From: Apoderus coryli
Lineage: Eukaryota; Arthropoda; Insecta; Coleoptera; Attelabidae
Direction: 5' to 3'
NCBI GenBank assembly: GCA_911728435.2
Contig: OU452198.1
Coordinates: 3,596,001-3,660,000 of the forward strand
DNA: 64,000 nucleotides
The position numbers and the translations under genes were made by a program. Position 1 is the stretch's first letter. Each line of letters opens with the position of its first letter. The notes below the pieces were generated by a model. The model was given only the letters and a program-made list of their open reading frames with translations. It was not told the origin of the DNA and made no database searches. This document shows, in pieces, positions 33,304 to 43,951 of the stretch.

Positions 33304-34028
33304 GGGTAAACATGCAGTATAGTTGTACTAAATTATGGTCTGACTGCGCAGCGGCGCGGTCAGACCATTTTTATGTGAAAAAGTGTCACTACTCTAACGA
33401 TGTTGCCAGGTTGGTATCTATTCACTATAACGACTGATATAATGAATAATACCATTTTATGATATTATAAATTTATACAGTGGATGTAATTATTATATCA
33501 TTGCTGGGGGTAAAATGCTGAGTATCGAAGGTTAGGTAGCAGGCAGGGATGTGTTGTAAGGGTGTAATAGTAATTATCAGGAAGAGTTAGTAAAGGAGGG
33601 TGGGTGTAGAAAGCTGGATTGAGATGAGATGTAGTAGGCAGATAGTTGTTATATTAGTTCCATAGCAGTCATTATTAGAACAACACATCCCTGCCTGCTA
33701 CCTAACCTTCCATACTCAGCATTTTACCCCCAACCTCCTGCAATGATTACCTAATGATGACTGCTATCGAACTAATCCACATAAATATAACAAATAGGTG
33801 TATAACCTAGAGTAGCATTTACATTTAACCAAAGATTAATGTGTACATTAATCTTTGATTTAACGGTCAAAAATTAAGCGCCAAATATTCAACCGTTTCA
33901 ACATAATATGTGTGTTTTAAACCTGGCAACACCACACTTCGATTACAATCTGAACTCCCAAAACTCGTCTGACTGCGCAGCGGCGCGGTCAGACCATAAT
34001 TTAGTACAACTATACTACATGTTTACCC
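33304..34028. mobile_element. 725-bp TIR element with 6-bp target duplication and terminal hairpins
   Basis: Starts GGGTAAACATG and ends CATGTTTACCC. The inverted repeats run about 35 bp through AGTATAGTTGTACTAAATTA. TTACTT flanks it at 33298-33303 and 34029-34034. Next to each TIR is a hairpin with stem GGTCTGAC/GTCAGACC around the 14-base loop TGCGCAGCGGCGCG (33337-33366 and about 33967-33995). The loop has the same orientation at both ends although the stems and TIRs are mirrored. No transposase is encoded. Confidence 0.85.
33489..33776. repeat. two overlapping inverted repeats inside the TIR element
   Basis: Arm A (33489-33557, with GGTTAGGTAGCAGGCAGGGA) mirrors A' (33680-33755). Arm B (33653-33678, CATAGCAGTCATTATTAG) mirrors B' (33750-33776). 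The order A, B, A', B' interlocks, so a transcript could form a pseudoknot-like fold. Probably one foldback inserted in or beside another. A short perfect palindrome, AAAGATTAATGT/ACATTAATCTTT, follows at about 33831. Confidence 0.7.
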
Positions 34029-34509
34029 TTACTTGTATTAGTTTATAAAAAATAGAAAAATACAGTTTTTAAACGGAACACGGACTAATAAAGTGAGATT
34101 ATATTTGGAATTGGGAAAATTATTGAGGTCATCTTATAACCACAGATCAATTAAATGTATGCTTTTAAAAGTAAGCACTTGGCTGCCATTTGCTTATAAC
34201 ATGATTTGTCAAAAACAGTTGTGTTGTGGTCGCATTAAATAATAAACAATGGTGATACCTAAATAATAAACATTAAGAATCAGCAATAATTATACTTCTA
34301 AGAAAAAATATGTGTAGTTGACTAATATTATTACTTAAAAAAGAAATTCTATTGTCTGAGTGGTAGTAGCTGTGATTGTATCCGAAGATAATAAATAATC
34401 TTGAATGTAATACTTATGTGATAAGGTGGAATCTCAATATTTATTATTAATTAGAAAAATATACATTCGAGTATTTATTACAGTTAGTTATTATTATTGG
34501 TAAAACACA

Positions 34510-37500
34510 ATGGCTTGGACGAGATACCAACTTTTGCTGGCCCTGGTTATGGTGGTAACTGGTAGTATCAACACCCTAAGTACAAAGTAAGTTAAGTAGG
34601 TACTCGTTATTAAAATACTACGGGTTTTTTCAATTGTTTTAAAATAAAATCTAAAATATAGCTTGACTTTTGAACTAGAATACCCCTATTAGATTCTAGT
34701 AAGGCGATCTAGATCAAATTGATTAGAAATCATAATTCATATGTGTCTTGGATTAAACAAAGTGAAATCTGCATATTAAAGTCCTAGGTTGTGTAGTTTT
34801 TATTAATTTTTTAAATCTTTTACTGATTCTAGATGGGCTGATGAAATTTCGTCTGTCGGTCGTAATGGCACTAGTAAAACATTTAACCATCCATTCTTTC
34901 AAGCGGACACCATGTTTGTGGGTGAATTGTTGTGTTTGATAGTCTTTAAAATTTGCTACAGGGTCTTCAGCTCCAGACGGGTAAGCTTGAAGATTATTAT
35001 TATTTTACTAGTTAAAAGTACGTATATTATTTCACTGGCCAGACAGTCATGTGTGGATTTATTTTGAGATATTCTGTTGTTTAAAATCATTGTAATTTAA
35101 GAGTTTTTATGAGTGCTTTCCAAGATTTCTTTTATAGGTACATTGTCTATTAAATAAAAGTTCAATATTCCACATTCTTTATATGTTGAACATATTATCA
35201 GTTTGATTGTTTATTTTTGTAAATACAATAAGAAAGATGCGATAGTGATTTAACCTAATTATTAATGATTTAATCAGTTTTTATTTGGATTAGGTATTTC
35301 AGATATTAATCAGTAAATTGCATTAATAATAGACTAAGAGCTAGCAAAGCAATCTTTAACCTCATTATTTAGTGTAACACTTTTTTAACACATAATATTC
35401 ATATCAGCTATGCAGGTTTTTTTTTTCTGCAAACACATCAATATTTTTAGATTATTAGGTCATTTAATTCTTGATTCATACGTTCGCTCTTCACTTAATC
35501 TGCTGACGGTTTCTGATTGCAAAAATCAGACGAGCTCTCACACATTGCTACATTTTTCTATACTGACTGATGTAATGAACTAAAATAATTAAATAAATTG
35601 ATTGTAAGAACAACGCTAAGTAATTTGGTTATTATTTACATTCTTAATTTCACCAGGATGGGTCTGAAGATGTACACGAACTCACTAAAGGCTCCAGAGA
35701 CTTCAATCCGATGATACTGTTCATACCTGCCATGTGTGACATGTTAGCCACATCAATCATGTACATCGGTCTGAATCTCACTTATGCGTCCAGTTTTCAA
35801 ATGTTTAGAGGTACTTAATTAATATTTTTTTGAATATTTCATTTGATCTAAGCTTTGTACAGTCATAACAGCTTATTATCTAGCACTAGGAGCCTATTTT
35901 CCCAAATATTTTGCTTCAAAAACTGATATTCGTAGTCCAAAGTAGGCACTTTTTGATCCAAAGTTCATTTATTTTTATTAGTTTTACAAATAATGACAGA
36001 TTCTCGAGTGATATTTGCTTAAACTGCATTTGAGCTTGTCATAAATTTAACGAAAAACAAAAATGGTTTTAGGCTGACTACATTTTAAACTTCGATAGAC
36101 AATGCAAACGCCCGCAACTTTTTCAAATACAATTTTCCAAAATTTTAATAAATAATGGCACTATTGTGTCATTTTTAATATATTTTTTTTGTAATCTTAA
36201 ACCTTTATTTTGGAACTCTGTTGTTCTTTGGGTAGTAGAGTCTCGTAAATATGGATTAAAACATTTTTTTTACCGAAAATGTTTTATTTCAATTGTCATC
36301 ATTGTAATTTTTTAAATTCAACATTTCGGCGATTGATTTTTGCCTTTTTCACGCATCTGAAAGTTTTTACAAAAATCACATATTCTGTAAATACCCACAC
36401 TTTTCATGAAGTTGATGATTTCTCTGGGGGCTAAATTCCTTGCCTCGTCGGGTGTTAGGGTCACCCCTCCAAGGTGTTTTAGCCTTTTGCAGAAAAGTAC
36501 CATGCATTCACATAGCACGTGTTCTGTTGTCTCTGTTGCGTCTTCGCAAAATCGACAAGTGTCGTCCTGGGTTAGGCCCATCTTTTTGAGATGGTACTTC
36601 ACTGGGTGGTGTCCCGTAAAAAGGCCTGTAATTCGCCTTAGGTCGCTTCTCTCCAGTTGGATAAGCTTCCCTGCGTTGGCCTCTGAAGGTTTGATAAACC
36701 TTTTCGATTGTCTTAGGCCTGGAGTGTTTCTCCAGTAGGACTTAAGTTGTTCCTTTTCCCATCTCCGAAGTTCTTCCTTCATATGGCTTTTTGGAAGGCC
36801 AAAGATGGGTTCCGGGCCGCAGAACGGAGCGTTTGCGCCCTCTTTTGCAAGTCGGTCCGCCGCTTCGTTCCCCTCTATGCCTTCATGCCCTGGCACCCAT
36901 GTCAGAGTAATCTTTTTCCCCTGAGCTGCCAGTTGCTTTAGGGTCTGTTTGCATTCCCATGCTAGCTTTGACGTGAAGGTGTAAGACCTCAGTGCTTTTA
37001 ACGCAGCTTTACTGTCTGACATAATATTGATCTGCCGTTCCGGGATGCCTCTCTGCAGGCATTCTTGAGCACAACGATTAATAGCGTTGATCTCTGCTTG
37101 GAATATAGTGGGACTTTTCCCGAGAGATTCAGAGAGCCTGCAATTAGGCCCGTATACTCTCATGCCTGAGTTCCCTTCTATTCCTTTTGCACCGTCCGTA
37201 TACCAGACGGATGTGTTTTCTGGGAATCGTGGTTCCCCATTTAGCCATTTTTGACGGTCTCCAATGACCACTTCAAATTGGATTTCAAAATCATGTTTGC
37301 GTGGTAAAGCGTCCGACGGTTTTCTTCCTGAATCCAAAGGTATTAGATTCAGGATTCCCATGTTCCCTCTAGATCGCCAGATTTGTATTCCATTACCTGT
37401 GCCAGTTTCAGAGCGCTAATTGCTGCCTCTTTTTTGACTAGGACAGGCAAAGGTACCATAAGCAGCAACGTTTCCATCGCTGCTGTGGGGCAAGTTCGCA

Positions 37501-40455
37501 TTGCCCCTGTTATTCCTAAACATGCAAGCCGTTGCAACTTTTGAAGACGGCATTGTGTATGCTTAATATTAACTTTTGGCCACCATACTAATGAGGCGTA
37601 TGTAACCATGGGTTTGATGACTGTCAAGTACATTTTTAACAATGGATGTCATTCTATTGACGAACGAAATAAAATAACTAATACAGAAACTTTCAGATGC
37701 TTGAAGAAGGCGAGAATTTCGCCGAAACGTTGCATTTTAAAAAATTACAATGGGCATTTTCACACTGGCCGACACGACAACGAAGCTGCAGCGGCACTCT
37801 GTAACAAAATACCGATAGAGATTCCCTTCGCTTCGCTATTTCGTAACTCTGTAACCAGATTCGGTATTTTCCGTGTCTAGCTGAACATGAGCGAAGGGGC
37901 GATAGAGAAGCGAATGATAGAGACAACTTGAAAGGTGTTTCTATGATCGTTCTGTCTCAGTCTATTCAATGCATGCATGCTGGTGGACTCGTAATCGCAT
38001 TTACCGCTTGATGGCATCACAGTATAATATTTTGCAGGCCCAGACCAGACTTCTGCGGAATTCCGGATGCAAATTGCAACAGCAAGGAAGCTTTACCCTT
38101 TGATGAATGTATCTCGAAATTGTAGACATTTACAACTGTAACAAGTCCCTTAGAATGTGCACGAATAATGTCATGGTGTTCTGGCAATATATTTAAGTGT
38201 TTGACTATAATCCTCTCCAATACCTTGGCAGCAAACTTATGGGACGGAGGTCAGAAAACTGCAGATCCAATATCTTTTGCATCGTTAAACTTATGGGACA
38301 AATCCTCTTTCAGTCATCTGCAAAATAATTCCACCTGACCTACAACCATTTGACTAAAAGGACGATTTGCCACGCAAACATGATTTTGAAATCCCATTTG
38401 AAGTGGTCATTGCAGACCGTCAAAATTGGCTAAATCGGGAACCACGATTCCCAGAAAACACATCCGTCTGGTATACGGACGGTTCAAAAGGAATAGAAGG
38501 GAACACAGGCATGGGAGTATACGGGCCAAATTGCAGGCTCTCTGAATCTCTCGGGAAAAGTCCCACTATATTCCAAGCAGAGATCAACGCTATTAATCGT
38601 TGTGCTCAAGAATGCCTGCAGAGAGGCATCCCGGAACGGCAGATCAATATTATGTCAGACAGTCAAGCTGCGTTAAAAGCACTGAGGTCTTACACCTTCA
38701 CGTCAAAGCTAGCATGGGAATGCAAATAGACCCTAAAGCAACTGGCAGCTCAGGGGAAAAAGATTACTCTGACATGGGTGCCAGGACATGAAGGCATAGA
38801 GGGGAACGAAGCGGCTGACCAACTTGCAAAAGAGGGCGCAAACGCTCCGTTCTGCGGCCCGGAACCCATCTTTGGCCTTCCAAAAAGCCATATCAAGGAA
38901 GAACTTCGGAGATGGGAAAAGAAACAACTTAAGTCCTACTGGAGAAACACTCCAGGCCTAAGACAATCGAAAAGGTTTATCAAACCTTCAGAGGCCAATG
39001 CAGGGAAGCTTATCCAACTGGAGAGAAGCGACCTAAGGCGAATTACAGGCCTTTTTACGGGATACCACCCAGTGAAGTACCATCTCAAAAAGATGGGCCT
39101 AACCGAGGACGACACTTGTCGGTTTTGCGAAGACGCAACAGAGACAACAGAACACGTGCTCTGCGAATGCATGGCACTTTTCTGCAAAAGGCTAAAACAC
39201 CTTGGAGGGGTGACCCTAACACCCGACGAGGCAAGGAATTTAGCCCCCAGAGAAATCATCAACTTCATGAAAAGTGTGGGACAGCTGGGCAATTCATAGA
39301 TTAGAATCATTCACAAAAGATCTTCTGCAGGTCGAAGTGAGGGGAGGCCAAACCGCCTAAACGATTCCGAAAAACAATCAACCATTTGACTTGATTGAAA
39401 GTTCAAATTTTGATTGTTGAGTATAATAATTGTATGTTCTTAGGTGCTGTGATAGTCTTTGTCGGCCTTCTCAGCGTCACATTCCTCCATCGCGTTTTAT
39501 TGAAGCGTGAATGGTTTGGTATACTGTTCGTCATAGTTGGTTTGGCATTGGTCGGTGTTGCTGATTTCATATCACCGGATGAAAATTCATCCTCGCACAC
39601 GAAGAACGACATTATCACTGGTGATATGTTGATTGTGATTGCGCAAATTATCACAGCCATTCAGATGGTGGTTGAAGAGAAATTTGTGTCTGGATTGGAT
39701 ATACCACCTCTGCAAGCTGTGGGATGGGAAGGTAAGCCAAAATGATGTAGTTATTGTAACACCTTTAATAAGTTCGACCGGGGATGAATAGCAACTTCAG
39801 CAAACCCTAGAAACAGAATTACTGAAGACCCTATCCTGTAGGCATTGTATGTTATTTTTTAAAGGTCTCTTTGGATTTACCACATTGGCTATTCTGCAAA
39901 TTCCATTTTACTATATCAGAGCCGGTCCACCAGTCGTTGCAAAAGGAGAACGGTTGGAAGATGCTCTAGATGCTTTTGTACAAATCAGTAACAGCTGGCA
40001 GTTAGCCTTCGCCGTTACAGGTAAATAATATAAAAACTATCATAATCCAATAAGCTGATAATGTTTGAATTTCCGTCTATAGGAACGATAATATCCATTG
40101 CATTCTTCAATTTTGCCGGTATCAGTGTGACAAAGGAGTTATCAGCAACTACAAGAATGGTGTTGGACAGTGTGCGGACACTCGTTATTTGGGTATTTAG
40201 TTTATCAGTCTTTGGTCAAGCATTCCATTGGTTACAGGTATTTAGTTTGTCACTATTTTTATTCGTTAACAAATTTGAATTTTTCTACAGCTATTAGGTT
40301 TTGTTGTGCTGTTGAGCGGTATGTGTCTCTATAACGGGATCATTTCCGGTTCAACATTTGTGTCAATCAAAGCAATGGTACATCGAAGGAGTAATATCAG
40401 ACAAATGGAAGACGATACTATTGTGAATAGAAATGCCAATGACGTAGAAAGTTAA
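34510..40455 (+). CDS. SLC35F6: SLC35F6-type EamA/DMT membrane transporter
   Basis: Multi-pass carrier of the drug/metabolite transporter superfamily. The human homologue SLC35F6 (C2orf18) is reported in lysosomal and mitochondrial membranes; its substrate is not settled. Coding exons: 34510-34586, 34833-34980, 35657-35810, 39444-39731, 39865-40020, 40083-40237, 40291-40455. All junctions keep frame, giving 380 aa (human 371). The N-terminus MAWTRYQLLLALVMVVTGS and the blocks ASSFQMFRGAVIVFVGLLSV, ITGDMLIVIAQI, QMVVEEKF, IAFFNFAGISVTKELSATTR and MVLDSVRTLVIWVFSL are near-identical to the vertebrate protein. About ten hydrophobic segments are visible. A polar tail ends in DVES. Intron 3 (35811-39443) carries two LINE fragments in opposite orientation; the coding exons are undamaged. 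Confidence 0.95.
36295..37760. mobile_element. LINE fragment enclosed by inverted repeats
   Basis: Outside the minus-strand LINE copy, about 80 bp on the left (36295-36380) mirrors about 80 bp on the right (37690-37750). Shared words are CATTGTAATTTTTTAAA, TTTCGGCGA and GCATCTGAAAGTTT, read from the left, and their complements on the right. The LINE 3' end is cut at GTGTGGG compared with the other copies. The LINE piece therefore seems captured between the arms of another element. Confidence 0.65.
36318..37642 (-). mobile_element. non-LTR retrotransposon fragment, RNase H domain intact
   Basis: A 347-codon open frame (37361-36318) encodes an RNase H domain. Catalytic-type residues appear in order: WYTDGAKG, FQAEINAIN, IMSDSKAALKAL and GNEAADRLA. 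A CRFCEDATETTEHVLCEC zinc-like motif follows. Just upstream (37642-37349), in another frame, is the RT thumb piece TVIKPMVTYASLVWW. RNase H places it in the I/R1/LOA group of LINEs. This copy keeps the RNase H frame open, whereas the copies at 38356 and 58499 have stops or deletions. It lies antisense in SLC35F6 intron 3. Confidence 0.9.
37761..38355. other. SLC35F6 intron 3 spacer between inverted LINE copies
   Basis: No gene is seen. A weak minus-strand piece ERIIVKHLNILPEHH near 38170-38215 may be RT debris. Confidence 0.35.
38356..39378 (+). mobile_element. 5'-truncated LINE copy with 13-bp target duplication
   Basis: CAACCATTTGACT flanks it (38343-38355 and 39379-39391). It is the same LINE family as 36318-37642 and 58499-60581. 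The RNase H coding frame opens at 38367 but has one in-frame TAG at 38727-38729, where the other copies read CAG. The 3' end includes the untranslated GGCAATTCATAGATTAGAAT-type segment and CAAACCGCCTAAACGATTCC. It inserted in SLC35F6 intron 3 in sense orientation, 65 bp before the exon 4 acceptor. Confidence 0.9.
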
Positions 40456-42581
40456 TAATAGTATTAGATAGCTGAGATATTATGTACGATAAATTAGTTT
40501 TAAGTAACTGCGGCACAAAAGAACAGGAAGATTACAAATTTGTGTAAAAAGTTGCCCATTTTTGGTCATCCAGTGTTCATGTATGAGAGATTAACTTCTT
40601 GAATGTCAGTTACAGTTACTGCCAACCAGAAAACATTGATCAATTTGAGTTCTTGGAGTGTTTAGGGGTGATTGAGGCAAGTCCAAGACTCGTAGCTGGT
40701 CCCCAACTCAATCAAATTGAGTCTAAGTCTATCATCGTCAATTAGGTAATATCGTAAAGCATGCTTCAGTTGATGTCCAACAAAAAATTCACAAGATTTG
40801 CTCATATATGAAAATTTGCTGACCAACAATTGACTATTTGTAAAACACTTGTGAACTTCCTTACCTTTTGTGGAGCAGTTTATATTGATTAAATAATAGG
40901 ACTAAATTTTGGATTATTTTAAGAGAATTGACCACTGGCTATAAATAATGTAACCAGGGTTGGGAACGTATAATACGTTCTGTGAAATATTATTTATACG
41001 GGACGTATAATGTGCAGCCTAAATTAAATTCCACATCATCACATTGCCTTTGACAATATTACGCTCTCATTCAATTACGCTAAATGGTATGTTGCAACCA
41101 ACAGATAATTTTCCAAGTAACTCATTTTTTTTTTTTAACATCCTGGTCCTCCACTCGCACACCTCGGTACGCACTTAAGCCCCCGGCGTGTACAAATGGC
41201 GTACTTCAGCCTTGAAGGCTGATTGTGCCTTTTCAGGACCATACTGCACTCACTATCATTCTACTACCACGCAACATTCATTCTTCGCCTAGATGGGCCA
41301 CCGTCAGGTACCGTCTATAATGAACCCCCTCAAAAACGGTCACCCACCTCGAGCCATTCATTCTACAACCTAGATGGGCCACCGCCAGGTCCGTTTTTAA
41401 TGAACCCCCCGACGGTCATCCATCCAACTCGTAGCCGCGCTCCACAGAGCTGCACTTCGACGGTCGTCACTATATGATCCCGTCTAGACTACCCGGCCCG
41501 GCTACTCATTTCCCTTACTATATATTAGATGTCTTATCAACAAAGGTTGTGAGTGAAGTAGACGTAGGTAGGTAGGTTCAAAACCCTCCTCTGCGACCAC
41601 CGACGGTCTATTGTGCTAACCAGTCGCTTAATCTTCTTAATGACGTCGATTTGCTTTAGACTCGCTGGTAGAAAGGTTACTTCACAAATATTGCGAATCT
41701 CCAGGCACTCGGAATTTACCAAGAGACCCAACCTCGACAAAGACCAGCGTATAGTCCAACTAGGCAGCCCAGATGAGATCTACTCATACCCGAATAACTC
41801 CCTGGGGCTTGATTTCGATTGGACAATTAATTCCTTCGAATGTACTAAACCTGGGTAATTTTGCCAAAAGTTCTGAACTTTGTCGTTATCCAGGTATTAA
41901 GTATTGAGTCAAGTAGAACTCTGTAGTGTATATGAATAACAAGCACCAGTTTGGAAACATCAAATTTTGAATTAAATTTGTGTAATAATCCTTTATCTTT
42001 AGGATGATTACTATCAATGACAGTATCAGTTGTAACCCCATAATCTAATAAACAAATATACAAGTCCCCGCACTGTAAGTAAATCCTTTGTTATATTGCG
42101 ATCTAAAGTGTGCCGTCGATTTTATGACCTGTAGGGCCAGCACAAAAATACTATACACATACGGGGTGGAAGGCCCGAAGAAAAGGAGAGTAGCGAACAA
42201 GTTAAAACTTGGTTTGCTGTTGTTTAAATCCCTACGCTTACTTGGTCGACTGTGTAGTGTAGCAAACGCCCAGAAATCCTGGTCGACCGGAATTCTAGAC
42301 GAGAGAGGGTCGCGGAAGGGGCTAAATACCAACGGCAAAACGGCTGCATATGTTCACTATTTACAAGTTCAAGCCATTTGATTCTTCATTTAAATTTTGA
42401 GGTTACGTTATGAAAATTGACAGTTATGACATGTGCCATGTGGGACTATTATTTATTACAAGTATAATAAAAAATCCAATTGGTTTCGTACTTTACGGAA
42501 TAATATCCAACTAGTGTTGGTTTAGGCGGTATTGTTCAGCTTTCAAATGGAACGACACGCTTTGTCCCGCGTATACGATGT
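40456..42581. other. intergenic stretch downstream of SLC35F6
   Basis: No conserved gene is visible. CAGGGTTGGGAACGTATAAT at 40957 resembles hAT-type ends but no partner was found. A GC-richer two-copy repeat lies at 41268-41435. Around 42100-42380 an unrecognised segment with moderate GC is present. Confidence 0.4.
41268..41435 (+). repeat. two-copy repeat of about 87 bp
   Basis: CATTCATTCTTCGCCTAGAT begins copy 1 and CATTCATTCTACAACCTAGA copy 2. Both continue with GATGGGCCACCG and AATGAACCCCC. It is locally GC-rich. Role unknown. Confidence 0.7.
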
Positions 42582-42589
42582 ATTGTCCT

Positions 42590-42895
42590 TAGGGATACGA
42601 ACGATACTAGTACGGATCGATACTTTGGCTCCGATACCAAGTACTTTTTGTTCGATACTTAAACAGTATCGATACTTACACGCCTTAAATCATAGTATCG
42701 ATACCAACATACCTAACAACAACAAACCTACTTCGACTTAAAAAAATCGCGTTAATTTTTATTTTAAATATAGGTACTTTTTTGTGTATCAAGTATCGAT
42801 GCTTGATCTTCGATACCAAGTAGCGTATCGATACCGAAATGCGATACTTTACTTGGTATCGGGCATCGATACTTTTGAAGCGATACCGTATCCCT
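42590..42895. mobile_element. 306-bp hAT-like MITE rich in GTATCGATAC
   Basis: The left end is TAGGGATACGAACGATAC and the right end CGATACCGTATCCCT, an inverted pair. ATTGTCCT (42582-42589) and ATTGTCCC (42896-42903) give an 8-bp target duplication with one mismatch, as hAT elements make. The inside is full of short palindromic GTATCGATAC words. Confidence 0.75.
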
Positions 42896-43125
42896 ATTGT
42901 CCCGGTTTTTATGAAAGTCCCGTTTGTTACCTTAAAACGCAAAAAAATATCCACGTAAATATAATAACACAAACCCTTTTAAATATTTTTTTTATTCCTG
43001 TTGAAATTATACTCTGAAGTTTTGTTTCTGATCTTCAGTCGCGACGAACTTGTGACGAGAAAATTAAAATTTAGCTAAGAAAAGCCGTATTTTAAAAATT
43101 TCTTTTTTACTTAAGGTATAGTATA

Positions 43126-43503
43126 GTATAGTGGTTGACAGACAAACTCTCGGAATATAAGTCTTGTTTTGTTAAACAAGCCCATTCCAAATATAGGCAG
43201 TCCCGCTTAAGGGAGTATCGGCGCGTCTATGTGTTGGTAGTTGCTTTATGGGGTCAGTGACCTCCCAGGCAGCCGATATAGGAACTGTTGTTCACTCGGC
43301 GTACTACCAACGAAAACTAGATGTCGCCAAACACATCCTTTTACATCTCTGTACCGTGTGGGGTATTTACGAGGGTTTGGTTGTCAACTACTGACCGATC
43401 ACCACTGATGAGTCGTGGATCGACGAAACGGCCGTGTGGGAAAGTATAGTGGTTGACAGACAAACTCTCGGAATATAAGTCTTGTTAAACAAGCCCATTC
43501 CTA
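43126..43503 (+). repeat. 318-bp tandem unit (1.2 copies) with hammerhead fold: retrozyme-like
   Basis: GTATAGTGGTTGACAGACAA starts at 43126 and again at 43444, so the unit is 318 bp. The second copy runs about 60 bp, through CTCGGAATATAAGTCTTGTT, with a five-base gap relative to the first. The hammerhead-like fold spans the junction between units. Metazoan retrozymes are known to be tandem units of roughly this size with type I hammerheads; the match here is by structure. No protein is encoded. Confidence 0.7.
43381..43459 (+). ncRNA. type I hammerhead-ribozyme-like RNA
   Basis: Core CTGATGA (43405-43411), stem II GTCG/CGAC closing TGGAT (43412-43424) and GAAA (43425-43428) match the consensus without insertion. 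Stem III is the short palindrome ACGGCCGT (43428-43435). Stem I pairs CCA with TGG next to the core. After an internal loop, TGTCAACTACT (43382-43392) pairs with AGTGGTTGACA (43448-43458), 11 bp with one G-U. The base at the cleavage position (43436) is G, giving GUG where active hammerheads need NUH, so this copy is predicted not to cut. Confidence 0.65.
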
Positions 43504-43951
43504 AAATTTTTTCTTCTGTGCCACATTGTTTCCCCCTAAAATCTACTTTATCCCGCTTTTTTTAAATTCAAACCCTGCAACCCTATTTCCAACCCTAAAG
43601 AGGACTTATGTGATGCCAAAACAAGTTGTAAGAATTAGAGTTGGTGATTTATTTTATGAAAAATACTCCAAAACATTTTTAATAATTTTATTATGTACAA
43701 TTAATTATTATTGATTGGAATGTTAACTTTATAAATATTATATCCAAATATTTTTATACATTTAGGTTTTAACTGATATTTGTGATAATGAATTATGCAA
43801 AAAGTTGACTGCTTTTGTTTTATTGACTTCGAAACTGTTACTTCTTGGAAATGTGTGACTTCTACAGATCTCTTGGCATGCGATTTCCATCCAGATTTTG
43901 GGATTATGTTATACCTGGAAAAATTTGTTAAAAAACTAAATTATGATGAAT

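Noticed and set aside
36406..36738. Plus-strand frames over the LINE RNase H region (also 38936-39310 and 60137-60511 on the minus strand)
   Set aside because: The same shadow frame recurs in all three LINE copies opposite the real RNase H frame.
41223..41477. Pro-rich frame over the 87-bp two-copy repeat
   Set aside because: It spans the tandem duplication and has no homology or splice support.
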